Source: Ureibacillus chungkukjangi
GTDB taxonomy: Bacteria; Bacillota; Bacilli; Bacillales_A; Planococcaceae
Assembly: GCF_003217295.1 (NCBI RefSeq)
Contig: NZ_QJTJ01000006.1
Location: 35,866 to 99,865 of the forward strand
Length of the DNA stretch: 64,000 nucleotides
Reading direction: 5' to 3'
Shown piece after piece: positions 8,732-18,914 of this stretch; within the stretch, counting starts at the first letter, position 1; the number at the start of each line of letters is the position of its first letter. Under the pieces are notes generated by a model. The model had not been told where the DNA came from and searched no databases. It saw only the letters and a list, made by a program, of their open reading frames with translations. The position numbers and the translations under genes were made by a program.

Positions 8732-11491
8732 ATGGTCGAGTACAAAGATACGTTATTAATGCCAAAGACAGATTTCCCAATGCGTGGAAACTTACCGGCA
8801 AATGAACCAAAAATGCAAGAAAAATGGAATGAAATGGACATCAACGCAAAGGTGCTAGAGCGTACAAAAGACCGTCCGCATTTCGTTCTACACGATGGTC
8901 CTCCATATGCTAACGGAGATATCCACATCGGGCATGCATTAAACAAGGTTATTAAAGATATGATCAACCGTCATCGTTCAATGACTGGCTACCATGTTCC
9001 ATATGTACCAGGCTGGGATACACACGGTTTACCAATCGAGCAGGCTCTTACAAACAAAGGTGTAAAACGTAAAGAAATGACAGTAGCCGAGTTCCGTGAG
9101 CTATGTGAAAAATATGCCTATGAGCAGGTTGAAAACCAAAAATCACAATTCAGACGTTTAGGTGTTCGTGGTGATTGGGAAAATCCTTACATCACATTAA
9201 AGCCGGAATTTGAATCACGTCAAATCGAAGTATTCGGTAAAATGGCTGAAAAAGGCTATATCTATAAAGGTTTAAAGCCAGTTTATTGGTCTCCTTCTTC
9301 AGAGTCAGCTCTTGCAGAAGCAGAAATCGAGTATCAAGATATTAAATCACCTTCAATTTATGTAAGCTTCGGCATTAAGGATGCAAAGGGAGTTGTTCCT
9401 GGGGATGCAAAATTCATTATCTGGACAACGACACCATGGACTATTCCTGCAAACTTAGGGATTTCCTTAAACCCTGAAATTACTTACGTAGTAGTGGCTG
9501 TAAATGATAACAAATTTATCATTGCAAAGGATTTATTAGAAACAGTTTCACAAACACTAGAGTGGGAAAATGCAGAGGTTGTTCAAGAAGTAAAAGGGCA
9601 AGAGCTTGAATACGTAGTTGCTAAACACCCATTATATGACCGAGATTCTTTAATCATGGTTGGGGATCACGTTACTACTGATGCTGGTACAGGATGTGTT
9701 CACACGGCTCCAGGTCATGGTGAAGACGACTTCCAGGTTGGTAAACGCTATGGTTTAGAAGTACTAAGCCCAATCAATGACCAAGGCTGCTATACAAATG
9801 AAGCACCTGGTTTTGAAGGTTTGTTTTATAACGATGCCAATAAAGTGGTTACTGAAAAGTTAAAAGAGGCTGGTGCTTTAGAAAAGCTATCCTTCTTCTC
9901 TCACTCATATCCACATGACTGGCGTACGAAAAAGCCGGTTATTTACCGTGCTACACCACAATGGTTCTGTTCTGTAGAAGCATTCCGTGATGAGCTATTA
10001 AATGCGGTTGAAAGCACTACTTTCACGCCGGCGTGGGGAGAAACACGACTATATAATATGCTTCGTGATCGTGGTGACTGGTGTATTTCTCGTCAGCGTG
10101 CATGGGGTGTTCCAATTCCAGTATTCTATACTGAAAATGGTGAAGAAATTATTACACCTGAAACAATTGCTCATGTATCAAAGCTGTTCCGTGAGCACGG
10201 TTCAAACATTTGGTTCCAATGGGAAGCGAAAGACTTACTTCCAGAAGGCTTTACACACCCTGGAAGTCCAAACGGAAAGTTCTCTAAAGAAAATGACATC
10301 ATGGACGTATGGTTCGACTCAGGTTCATCACACCAAGGTGTACTTGTTGAGCGCGGCATGAAATATCCAGCTGATCTTTACCTGGAAGGCTCTGACCAAC
10401 ACCGTGGATGGTTCAACTCGTCATTAATCACATCAGTTGCCATTAATGGCTATGCACCATACAAAGGTCTATTAACGCATGGTTTCGTATTAGATGGCGA
10501 TGGTCGTAAAATGAGTAAATCCTTAGGAAATGTTATCATTCCTGAAAAAGTAATGAATCAATATGGTGCAGATATCCTTCGTTTATGGGTAGCTTCAGTG
10601 GATTATACTGCTGATGTACGTATTTCGATGGATATGCTAAAGCAAATTTCTGAAGTATACCGCAAAATCCGTAACACACTTCGCTTCTTACACGGGAATG
10701 TCTCTGACTTCAATCCTAAAGAAGACCGCGTAGCTTACGAAGATTTACGCGAAATGGATCAATACATGTACATGCGTTTACAGGATGTTTTAAAGGCTGT
10801 ACGTGCTGCTTATGATCGTTATGAATTTGCATCTGTTTACCACACTATTAATAACTTTGTTGCAGTTGAATTATCAGCGTTCTATTTAGATGTAGCAAAA
10901 GATGTGGTATATATCGAAGGTAAAGAGAACCATGATCGTCGTGCAATGCAAACAGTAATGTTTGATACGCTTCAAACATTGCTAAAAGTGTTAACACCGA
11001 TTCTGCCGCATACAACAGATGAGCTATGGTCGTACTTAAACGAAGAAGAAGCCTCTGTTCAATTAACAGACTTCCCAGAGGTTGATGAGCATAGCAACTT
11101 CCCTGAGCTACGCGCGAAATGGGAAAAAGTAATTGCTGTACGTGACGAAGTACTTAAAGCACTAGAAGAAGCTCGTAATGCAAAAACAATCGGTAAATCA
11201 TTAGAGGCTAAATTAACAATCTTTGCAAATGAAGAGGTTACAGCACTTTTAAATGATACAGCGGTTAACTTTGCTCAAAGCTGCATCATTTCTCAGCTGG
11301 AAGTAGTAGCAGGTAAAGAAAATGCACCTGAAAATGCTCTAGTTCTAGATAAAACTTCTATTGTAGTTGAAAAAGCAGGCGGAGAAAAATGTGAGCGTTG
11401 CTGGTCTTACTCAGAAACTGTAGGTCAAAACGAAGCACATCCTACTTTATGTAGCCGCTGTGCGGATGTAGTAGAAAAGCATTACGTTTAA
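8732..11491 (+). CDS. ileS: Isoleucyl-tRNA synthetase
   Basis: Class I synthetase charging tRNA-Ile. The 919-residue length is near that of B. subtilis IleS (921). HIGH is at residues 65-68, KMSKS at about 593-597, and the editing (CP1) domain between them includes [15 protein letters not shown] and [17 protein letters not shown]-terminal zinc site begins near residue 887 ([16 protein letters not shown]). Expression is under the T-box leader. In B. subtilis ylyA follows ileS; it is missing here. Confidence 0.98.
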   Translation: MVEYKDTLLMPKTDFPMRGNLPANEPKMQEKWNEMDINAKVLERTKDRPHFVLHDGPPYANGDIHIGHALNKVIKDMINRHRSMTGYHVPYVPGWDTHGLPIEQALTNKGVKRKEMTVAEFRELCEKYAYEQVENQKSQFRRLGVRGDWENPYITLKPEFESRQIEVFGKMAEKGYIYKGLKPVYWSPSSESALAEAEIEYQDIKSPSIYVSFGIKDAKGVVPGDAKFIIWTTTPWTIPANLGISLNPEITYVVVAVNDNKFIIAKDLLETVSQTLEWENAEVVQEVKGQELEYVVAKHPLYDRDSLIMVGDHVTTDAGTGCVHTAPGHGEDDFQVGKRYGLEVLSPINDQGCYTNEAPGFEGLFYNDANKVVTEKLKEAGALEKLSFFSHSYPHDWRTKKPVIYRATPQWFCSVEAFRDELLNAVESTTFTPAWGETRLYNMLRDRGDWCISRQRAWGVPIPVFYTENGEEIITPETIAHVSKLFREHGSNIWFQWEAKDLLPEGFTHPGSPNGKFSKENDIMDVWFDSGSSHQGVLVERGMKYPADLYLEGSDQHRGWFNSSLITSVAINGYAPYKGLLTHGFVLDGDGRKMSKSLGNVIIPEKVMNQYGADILRLWVASVDYTADVRISMDMLKQISEVYRKIRNTLRFLHGNVSDFNPKEDRVAYEDLREMDQYMYMRLQDVLKAVRAAYDRYEFASVYHTINNFVAVELSAFYLDVAKDVVYIEGKENHDRRAMQTVMFDTLQTLLKVLTPILPHTTDELWSYLNEEEASVQLTDFPEVDEHSNFPELRAKWEKVIAVRDEVLKALEEARNAKTIGKSLEAKLTIFANEEVTALLNDTAVNFAQSCIISQLEVVAGKENAPENALVLDKTSIVVEKAGGEKCERCWSYSETVGQNEAHPTLCSRCADVVEKHYV

Positions 11492-11611
11492 AATTCATTT
11501 TTCTTAGTTGTCGGCTATATTAGTTAAAGTAGCGGATACTCGGACATTAATTGGCGAAAAAAAGCCAAAACTGACGGATATCCTATAAACTATTACGACG
11601 CGCAGATAAAT

Positions 11612-11645
11612 AACCGCTCTCGTTTTCGGGGGCGGTTGTTTTATA
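11612..11645 (+). terminator. intrinsic terminator after ileS
   Basis: An 11-bp stem AACCGCTCTCG / CGGGGGCGGTT (two G-T pairs) with a TTTT loop, followed by GTTTTAT. Confidence 0.85.
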
Positions 11646-11782
11646 GTGACACAAAATAATGATGTTTAGTACCTACTGACATCGTTTAAGTGTTAGGATA
11701 ACAGTATATATTAAATTTAATCTTTGCCATGGTTAATTTGAATGTGAAAAAAGGTAAAGATAATGGCTAATGGGGGAATACT

Positions 11783-12259
11783 GTGTATAAATACTATGGT
11801 ATCGCTGCAATCGTTTTAATATTAGATCAGTGGACAAAATGGTTAGTTGTTAAAAATATGGAGCTTGGTGACCGTATCACAATCTGGGATCCATGGTTTG
11901 GGCTACTTTCCCATCGTAATCGTGGTGCTGCCTGGGGAATGCTACAAGGGCAAATGTGGATCTTTACCATTGTAACCTTAATCGTTATTGCAGGTATTAT
12001 TTATTACTTCCATAAAGAAGCAAAAGGAAAGCCCGCTTTTGGAATCAGCTTAATGGTTTTACTTGGCGGGGCTTTAGGTAATTTTATCGATCGAATTTTC
12101 AGAGGAGAAGTAGTCGATTTTGCAGATGTACTAATCCCAATTATTAATTATGACTTCCCAATTTTTAATATTGCTGATGCAGCTTTAACAATTTCAGTTA
12201 TCATGCTAATCATAGTAATGCTTAGAGAAGAACGGAATGAAAAGAAAAAGGTGAAATGA
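11783..12259 (+). CDS. lspA: Lipoprotein signal peptidase (signal peptidase II)
   Basis: Integral membrane aspartyl peptidase that removes signal peptides from diacylglyceryl-modified prolipoproteins. The 158-residue protein has four hydrophobic segments and the two catalytic aspartate motifs, GGALGNFIDRIFRGEVVDFADV and FPIFNIADAALT. The N-terminal ILDQWTKWLV motif is also typical. The start is GTG 11783 after TGGGGGA. The stop overlaps the rluD start (ATGA), so the two genes are translationally coupled. Confidence 0.97.
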   Translation: MYKYYGIAAIVLILDQWTKWLVVKNMELGDRITIWDPWFGLLSHRNRGAAWGMLQGQMWIFTIVTLIVIAGIIYYFHKEAKGKPAFGISLMVLLGGALGNFIDRIFRGEVVDFADVLIPIINYDFPIFNIADAALTISVIMLIIVMLREERNEKKKVK

Positions 12260-13167
12260 TGACACTAGTCACAATTACAATCGAACAAGAAAACGCAGGA
12301 GAGCGTATTGACAAAGCGCTTTCAACAATTCAAGAAGAATGGTCAAGATCACAAATTTCCACTTGGATTACAGAGGGAATCGTGAAAGTAAATGGCGAAG
12401 ATATTAAGCCGAAATACAAAGTAAAAGAAGGCGATGTCATTGAAGTGGACGTGCCAGACCCAGAGGTTCTAGAAGTAATTCCAGAGAATTTAGATTTAGA
12501 AATTATTTACGAAGACAAGGATGTACTTGTTGTAAATAAACCTAAAGGCATGGTGGTCCACCCGGCGCCTGGCCACTTAACAGGTACATTAGTAAATGGT
12601 TTAATGCATCATTGCAAGGATTTATCCGGCATTAACGGCATTTTACGACCAGGTATCGTACACCGAATCGACAAAGATACATCCGGATTATTGATGGTTG
12701 CTAAAAATGACCAAGCTCACCATTCGCTTGTAGATCAGCTTGTAAATAAAACTGTAACGCGTAAATATACAGCTCTAGTGCATGGACATATTGCACATGA
12801 TAAAGGTACAGTAGACGCACCTATTGGACGTGATCCAAAAGATCGCCAAAAACAAGCCGTTGTTGATAATGGGAAGCATGCTGTCACTCATTTTAGTGTA
12901 ATGGAACGACTTGGTGATTTCACACTTGTGGAATGCCGTCTAGAAACTGGGCGCACTCACCAAATCCGCGTCCACATGAATTATATTGGCTACCCCCTAG
13001 TAGGAGACCCAAAATACGGTCCAAAAAAGACAATCGACTTTGGTGGACAAGTGTTACACGCAGGCGTCTTAGGATTCGTCCATCCAACATCTGAAGAATA
13101 CATGGAGTTTGAAGTACCACTACCAGATGACTATGTGGCATTATTAGAAGAACTACGAAAAGCATAA
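12256..13167 (+). CDS. rluD: RluD-family 23S rRNA pseudouridine synthase
   Basis: Converts uridines to pseudouridine in rRNA. The 303-residue protein has an N-terminal S4 domain (about residues 14-75, RIDKALSTIQEEWSRSQISTWI..) and a catalytic domain with GIVHRIDKDTSGLLMVAKND, in which the aspartate near residue 139 is the nucleophile. It corresponds to B. subtilis ylyB; the exact modified positions cannot be read from sequence. ATG 12256 overlaps lspA; a second ATG at 12259 has better spacing to AAGGTG and may be the true start. Confidence 0.93.
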   Translation: MMTLVTITIEQENAGERIDKALSTIQEEWSRSQISTWITEGIVKVNGEDIKPKYKVKEGDVIEVDVPDPEVLEVIPENLDLEIIYEDKDVLVVNKPKGMVVHPAPGHLTGTLVNGLMHHCKDLSGINGILRPGIVHRIDKDTSGLLMVAKNDQAHHSLVDQLVNKTVTRKYTALVHGHIAHDKGTVDAPIGRDPKDRQKQAVVDNGKHAVTHFSVMERLGDFTLVECRLETGRTHQIRVHMNYIGYPLVGDPKYGPKKTIDFGGQVLHAGVLGFVHPTSEEYMEFEVPLPDDYVALLEELRKA

Positions 13168-13170
13168 TCA

Positions 13171-13214
13171 AAAACCCGTAGAGACAACGCTAAGTTGACT
13201 CTGCGGGTTTTTTT
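13171..13214 (+). terminator. intrinsic terminator after rluD
   Basis: AACCCGTAGAG (13173-13183) pairs with CTCTGCGGGTT (13199-13209), extended inside by CAAC/GTTG, and is followed by TTTTTTTG. It ends the ileS-side cluster just before the repeat arrays. Confidence 0.9.
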
Positions 13215-13239
13215 GTTGTGGGGAGGTGGGGAGTGGATT

Positions 13240-14665
13240 TGATAGATATAGGGGATGGATGAGTTTCAGATGTGGGGTGAAACGTGTTGGAAAGATGAGT
13301 TAGGGATGGAATGAGTTTCATAATGGAGTGAAACGCGTTGGGAGGAGAAGTTGGAGTTGGAATGCGATTCATATGTTGATATGAGATGCGTTAGGCGAGG
13401 GAGCTTGGTGCAGAATGCGTTATATAGTGAAGATGAAAAGTGTTGAGAGGAGAATGCGGAGTTGGAATGAGTTTCATAGTGGAGATGAAACGTGTTGGGA
13501 AAGGGAGTTGGTGCTGGAATGAGTTTCATAGTGGAGATGAAACGTGTTAGGAAGAGAAAGCGGAGTTGGAATGCGTTTCATAGTGGAGATGAAGCGTGTT
13601 GGTAAGAGGAGTTAGAGGCTGGAATGCGTATCATATGTAAGATGAAACGTGTTGGGAGGAGAAGTTGGAGTTGGAATGCGATTCATAGTGGAGATGAAAC
13701 GTGTTGAGATGAGAAGTTGGAGTTGGAATGCGATTCATAGTGAAGATGAAAAGTGTTGAGAGGAGAATGCGGAGTTGGAATGAGTTTCATAGTGGAGATG
13801 AAACGTGTTGGGAAAGGGAGTTAGGGCTGGAATGCGTATCATATGTGAGATGAAACGTGTTGGGAGGAGAAATTGGAGTTGGAATGCGTTTCATACTGGA
13901 GATGAAACGTGTTAGGAGGAGAAGGTAGGGGTGGAATGCGTTTCATAATGGAGTGAAACGCGTCGGGAGGAGAAGTTGGAGGTGGAATGAGTTTAATAGT
14001 GGAGATGAAACGTTTTGGGAAAGGGAGTTGGTGCTGGAATGCGTTTCATATGTGAGATGAAACGTGTTAGGAAGAGAAAGCGGAGGTGGAATGCGATTCA
14101 TAGTGGAGATGAAACGTGTTAGGAGGAGAAGTTGGAGTTGGAATGCGATTCATAGTGGAGATGAAACGTGTTGGTAAGAGGAGTTAGGGCTGGAATGTGT
14201 ATCATATGTGAGATGAAACGTGTTGGGAGGAGGAGTTGGAGTTGGAATGAGTTTCATAATGGAGATAAAACGTGTTGGGAGGAGAAGGTAGGGGTGGAAT
14301 GCGTTTCATAATGGAGTGAAACGCGTCGGGAGGAGAAGTTGGAGGTGGAATGCGATTCATAGTGAAGATGAAATGTGTTGGGGGTGAGGAGTTAGGGCTG
14401 GAATGCGTATCATATGTGAGATGAAACGTGTTGGGAGGAGAAGTTGGAGTTGGAATGCGATTCATAGTGGAGATGAAACGTGTTGGGAATAGAAAGCGGA
14501 GTTGGAATGCGTTTCAAAGTGGAGATGAAACGTGTTGGTAAGAGGAGTTAGAGTTGGAATGCGATTCATATGTGAGATGAAACGTGTTGGGAATAGGCGT
14601 TAGGGCTGGAATGCATTTCATAATGGAGATGAGACGCATTAGGCGAGGAGATTGGGGATGGAATG
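13240..14665 (+). repeat. 52-bp palindromic tandem repeat array 2
   Basis: About 27 units of 52 bp, same orientation as array 1. The consensus is GGAATGCGTTTCAT, a 6-7-nt loop (AGTGGAG or ATGTGAG), ATGAAACGTGTT, then a purine-rich linker (GGGAGGAGAAGTTGGAGTT). Left arms vary among GCGTTTCAT, GCGATTCAT and GAGTTTCAT; right arms are mostly ATGAAACGTG. Linkers also vary (GGGAGTTGGTGCT, GAAAGCGGAG), and groups of neighbouring units recur in blocks, which suggests segmental duplication. Reverse-strand frames through it are byproducts of the repeat, not genes. Confidence 0.93.
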
Positions 14666-14699
14666 TATTCGGTTGGTAGAAATAGTTTTTATTTTTACG

Positions 14700-15500
14700 A
14701 CGTTTTAGCAAGAATCTCTTTCCGCAAGGTAGCAAAAAGTTAGTGAATGCGACAATCGAGCAAGAATCTTACTCCAAAAGGTAGCAAAGTCCTCAGCATT
14801 AAGACAATCCAGCAAAAGACATACTTCAAAAGGTAGCAAAAAGTTAGTGAATGTGACGATCCAGTGAGATTCTTACTCCGAAAGGTAGCAAAGTCCTCAG
14901 CATTAAGACAATCCAGCAATAGACATACTTCAAAAGGTAGCAAAACGTTAGTGATTGCAACAATCGAGCAAGAATCTTACTCCAAAAGGTAGCAAAACCC
15001 TCAGCATTAAGACAATCCAGCAATAGACTTACTCCCAAAGGTAGCAAAAAGTTAGTGAATGTGACGATCCAGTGAGATTCTTACTTCGAAAGGTAGCAAA
15101 GTCCTCAGCATTAAGACAATCCAGCAATAGACATACTTCAAAAGGTAGCAAAAAGTTAGTGAATGCGACGATTCAGTGAGATTCTTACTTCGAAAGGTAG
15201 CAAAACCCTCAGCATTAAGACAATCCAGCAATAGACTTACTCCCAAAGGTAGCAAAAAGTTAGTGAATGCGACAATCGAGCAAGAATCTTACTCCAAAAG
15301 GTAGCAAAGTCCCCCGCATTAAGACGATCCAGCAAGAATCATACTCCAAAAGGTAGCACCCCCCCAGCATTAAAACGATCCAGCAAGAATCATACTCCAA
15401 AAGGTAGCAAAACCTCCAGTATTGCAACATTCAGCAAGAATCATACGCCGAAAAGTAGCACCCCCCCAGCATTACTACAATCCAGCGAGAATCTCACTTC
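14700..15500 (+). repeat. 52-bp tandem repeat array 3, unrelated unit
   Basis: About 15 units of 52 bp in two alternating forms: one contains GGTAGCAAAAAGTTAGTGAA with a TGCGACAATC tail, the other GGTAGCAAAGTCCTCAGCAT with an AAGACAATCC tail. Together they make a 104-bp higher-order unit; near-identical stretches recur at offsets of 104 and 208. Toward 15350-15480 the units degenerate and gain C-runs. I see no strong dyad in the unit, unlike arrays 1, 2 and 4, yet the period is the same. Confidence 0.92.
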
Positions 15501-15586
15501 GAATGATACCACCAACTCCCCCCAACCCCCACAACAATCTGAATCTACTCCCCTCTTAATATTTTCAAATAATTTTCAAAATAAGG

Positions 15587-15615
15587 TTGACGAATGACAT
15601 TTACAATACTATACT
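15587..15615 (+). promoter_or_regulatory. sigma-A promoter of the pyr operon
   Basis: TTGACG (15587-15592), a 17-bp spacer, then TATACT (15610-15615). It lies just downstream of array 3 and just upstream of the pyr leader. Confidence 0.8.
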
Positions 15616-15683
15616 AACAACAGTGAAGCCTACAGAGATGGGAACACGAAAAAGTAAAATCAAATAGAATCACCTTTAATGGC

Positions 15684-15892
15684 AGTCCAGAGAGGCTGAG
15701 AAGGTACTTGTAGAAATGTTATGGAATGATTATGCGCTTTTTTCGAATGAGGAATAGTTTAGACTGTTGACTCAAAATAGTAGGGAAAAGATTGCATCAC
15801 TATACGAATATAGTGCGAAAATTGTCCGAACATGTTATTTCAACACGTATATCCAACCTCTTAAAGCCAAATGCTTTAAGAGGTTTTTATTT
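15684..15892 (+). promoter_or_regulatory. PyrR-dependent attenuator 1, upstream of pyrR
   Basis: The PyrR-binding loop TCCAGAGAGGCTGAGAAGG is at 15686-15704, matching the family consensus TCCAGAGAGGCT. Downstream an intrinsic terminator forms from AACCTCTTAAAGC (15855-15867) and GCTTTAAGAGGTT (15873-15885), followed by a T-tract. UMP-bound PyrR is known to stabilise the anti-antiterminator and so favour termination. Confidence 0.9.
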
Positions 15893-15949
15893 TGTGAAAA
15901 ACTACAACCCTCTTTTGACTGAAACAAGCTATTTGTAAATCGAAATTAG

Positions 15950-16510
<561 letters not shown>

Positions 16511-16532
16511 CTGACAAAAGAGGGAAATGAAT

Positions 16533-17840
16533 ATGTCAAAAGCGGTGTTAGACATCAATGACAAACCTACAGCAGGACAACTTGTTACACTAAGTTTTCA
16601 GCATATGTTTGCAATGTTTGGAGCAACAATTTTAGTACCAACCTTAGTAGGCTTAAGCCCATCAATCGCACTTCTATCAAGTGGGATAGCAACTATCATA
16701 TTCTTGTTTATAACACAATTTAAAGTACCAGCTTATTTAGGCTCATCCTTTGCATTTATCTCGCCAATCATTATGGTTGCAGGATTAAATGAGGCTGGGG
16801 TTGCAGTTAATCCAGGAAATGCGATGATTGGTGCGATGGCAGTAGGGATTGTATATGCAATCGTTGCCTTGATCATTTGGAATACCGGCTATAAATGGTT
16901 AATGCGTTTATTGCCGCCGATTGTAGTAGCACCGGTAATTATCGTTATCGGATTAGGTTTATCGGGAACTGCAGTCGATATGGCGATGAACATTACAGTA
17001 GAAAACGTTAAACAATATAGTGGATTACATTTCTCGGCAGCACTTGTCACTTTGTTTGCAGCAATTATCTTCAATGTATACTTCAAAAACATATTAAGCG
17101 CGATGCCAATATTGCTCGGTCTAATTGTTGGATATATCTATTCATGTATCATTGGTCTCGTAAACTTTGCACAGGTTAAAGCAGCAGCTTGGTTCGCACT
17201 TCCAGATTTTTTACTGCCAGGTGTCGATTATGAATTTAAAATCACATCAACAATTCTCCTAGCCATGGTTCCGATTGTAATTGTGACTATCTCAGAACAT
17301 ATCGGTCACCAATTGGTATTAGGTAAGGTTGTAAATCGAAATTACATAAAAGATCCAGGGCTTCATCGTTCTTTACTGGGAGATGGGCTTGGGACATTTG
17401 TAAGTGCCTTTATCGGTGGACCACCAAAAACAACGTACGGTGAAAATATTGGGGTTCTAGCAATTACTAGAGTTTACTCAATCTACGTAATAGGTGGTGC
17501 AGCAGTACTTGCAATCGTTATATCATTCTTTGGTAAAGCAATGGCAGTAATTAGTACAATTCCAACAGCAGTGCTTGGAGGAATTTCAATTCTACTATTC
17601 GGAATCATCGCATCAAGTGGTTTACGTATGTTTGTAGAAAACAAAACAGACTTCGGAAACAACCGTAACATGGTAATTGCCTCTGTTATTTTAGTAGTAG
17701 GTATTGGGGGAGCAAAAATCTCGATAACTTATCCGTTTGAAATCGAAATTTCCGGCATGGCACTAGCAGCAATCATCGGAGTACTCATGAATTTAGTCTT
17801 ACCAGGAAGACCAAAGCAAGAAAATGAATTAGAAGAATAA
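16533..17840 (+). CDS. pyrP: Uracil permease (NCS2 family)
   Basis: A 435-residue integral membrane protein with about 12-14 hydrophobic segments that imports uracil. Typical NCS2 motifs are present: LSFQHMFAMFGATILVPTLVGLSPSIALLSSGIAT near the N-terminus, SEHIGHQLVLGKVVNRNYIKDPGLHRSLLGDGLGTFVSAFIGGPPKTTYGENIGVLAITRV in the core. ATG 16533 has AAAAGAGGG at the right spacing; ATG 16527 is too close. Only 22 nt separate it from pyrR, with no attenuator between, unlike B. subtilis. Confidence 0.95.
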   Translation: MSKAVLDINDKPTAGQLVTLSFQHMFAMFGATILVPTLVGLSPSIALLSSGIATIIFLFITQFKVPAYLGSSFAFISPIIMVAGLNEAGVAVNPGNAMIGAMAVGIVYAIVALIIWNTGYKWLMRLLPPIVVAPVIIVIGLGLSGTAVDMAMNITVENVKQYSGLHFSAALVTLFAAIIFNVYFKNILSAMPILLGLIVGYIYSCIIGLVNFAQVKAAAWFALPDFLLPGVDYEFKITSTILLAMVPIVIVTISEHIGHQLVLGKVVNRNYIKDPGLHRSLLGDGLGTFVSAFIGGPPKTTYGENIGVLAITRVYSIYVIGGAAVLAIVISFFGKAMAVISTIPTAVLGGISILLFGIIASSGLRMFVENKTDFGNNRNMVIASVILVVGIGGAKISITYPFEIEISGMALAAIIGVLMNLVLPGRPKQENELEE

Positions 17841-17860
17841 AGAAAACCTTTTAATGAATT

Positions 17861-17970
17861 GTCCAGAGAGGCAAAGAAGGGGAATAACAAGTAGGTACAT
17901 CTAATTATGGGGTACCTTAGCTTGTCATACCTTTTGCCTCGCGAATCGACATTTGCGAGGCATTTTTTCT
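17861..17970 (+). promoter_or_regulatory. PyrR-dependent attenuator 2, between pyrP and pyrB
   Basis: The binding loop GTCCAGAGAGGCAAAGAAGG is at 17861-17880. A possible antiterminator pairs ACAAG..GGTAC with GTACC..CTTGT (about 17887-17925). The terminator arms are TGCCTCGC (17935-17942) and GCGAGGCA (17955-17962), with TTTTTT after. It would control pyrB and all downstream genes separately from the transporter. Confidence 0.9.
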
Positions 17971-18032
17971 ACTAATAGGGATTTAGTAAACGTGTTTTCT
18001 AGAGGAAATACGACAATTAGGAGGAAGAGGTA

Positions 18033-18914
18033 ATGAGAAACTTATTATCGATGGAGCACTTATCAAATGAAGAAGTAATGCAGATTATAGAACGCGCCGC
18101 TCAGTTTGAGGATGGTGAAATGACAAGGTTAGAAAAATCCTATAACGTAGCAAACCTTTTCTTTGAGCCAAGTACTAGAACGAAAACAAGCTTTGAAATG
18201 GCTGAAAGAAAAGTGGGATGCACAGTAATCCCGTTTGATGCTGACTTTTCGAGTGCATTAAAGGGAGAAACAATGTATGACACTGTCAAAACTCTTGAAA
18301 TGATCGGAATGGACGCAGTCGTCATTCGAGCTAAAGAGGATGAATATTATAATGAGCTTCTTGAAGGCATCAATGTAGCTGTTATCAATGCTGGAGATGG
18401 CGCTGGTCAGCATCCTTCACAGAGCTTGCTTGACCTTTATACGATACATAAGGAATTTAGTTCTTTTGAAGGCTTGAAAGTCACAATTGTTGGTGACATA
18501 TCACATAGCCGTGTCGCTAAATCAAATGCAACTGCACTAAAACGTTTAGGTGTGAACGTTCGCTTCTTATGTCCACCAGAATGGGCTGGCGATTTTGAAG
18601 CATATCACTCCTGGGATGGACTAATCGAGGACAGTGACGTAATCATGTTATTAAGAATTCAGCATGAACGTCATGTTATAAATAAAAGCTTTTCAAAAGA
18701 AAGCTACCACGAGCAATATGGACTGACTTTTGAACTCGAAGCAAAAATGAAGAAAAACGCGATTATCATGCACCCCGCTCCAGTAAATCGGGATGTAGAA
18801 ATCGTATCAGAGCTTGTTGAATGTGAGCGTTCAAGGATATTCGATCAAGTTCGAAATGGCGTTTTTGTGAGAATGGCAATATTAGAGACACTCCTGGAGG
18901 GAAGATCGATATGA
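18033..18914 (+). CDS. pyrB: Aspartate carbamoyltransferase catalytic chain
   Basis: Joins carbamoyl phosphate and L-aspartate to carbamoyl aspartate, the second step of UMP synthesis. The 293-residue protein (B. subtilis 304) carries the carbamoyl-phosphate motif [13 protein letters not shown] (about residues 48-60), [18 protein letters not shown], and [13 protein letters not shown] near the end. No regulatory chain (pyrI) is nearby, as expected for Bacilli. ATG 18033 follows AGGAGGAAGAGG, and the gene overlaps pyrC by 4 nt. Confidence 0.97.
   Translation: MRNLLSMEHLSNEEVMQIIERAAQFEDGEMTRLEKSYNVANLFFEPSTRTKTSFEMAERKVGCTVIPFDADFSSALKGETMYDTVKTLEMIGMDAVVIRAKEDEYYNELLEGINVAVINAGDGAGQHPSQSLLDLYTIHKEFSSFEGLKVTIVGDISHSRVAKSNATALKRLGVNVRFLCPPEWAGDFEAYHSWDGLIEDSDVIMLLRIQHERHVINKSFSKESYHEQYGLTFELEAKMKKNAIIMHPAPVNRDVEIVSELVECERSRIFDQVRNGVFVRMAILETLLEGRSI

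Noticed and set aside
13190-15255. Reverse-strand open frames of 60-90 codons (for example MNRIPTPTSPP-like and MLPLGVSLLLDCLNAEG-like)
   Set aside because: They arise from the 52-bp repeats, are repetitive copies of each other, lack ribosome binding sites and show no coding bias.
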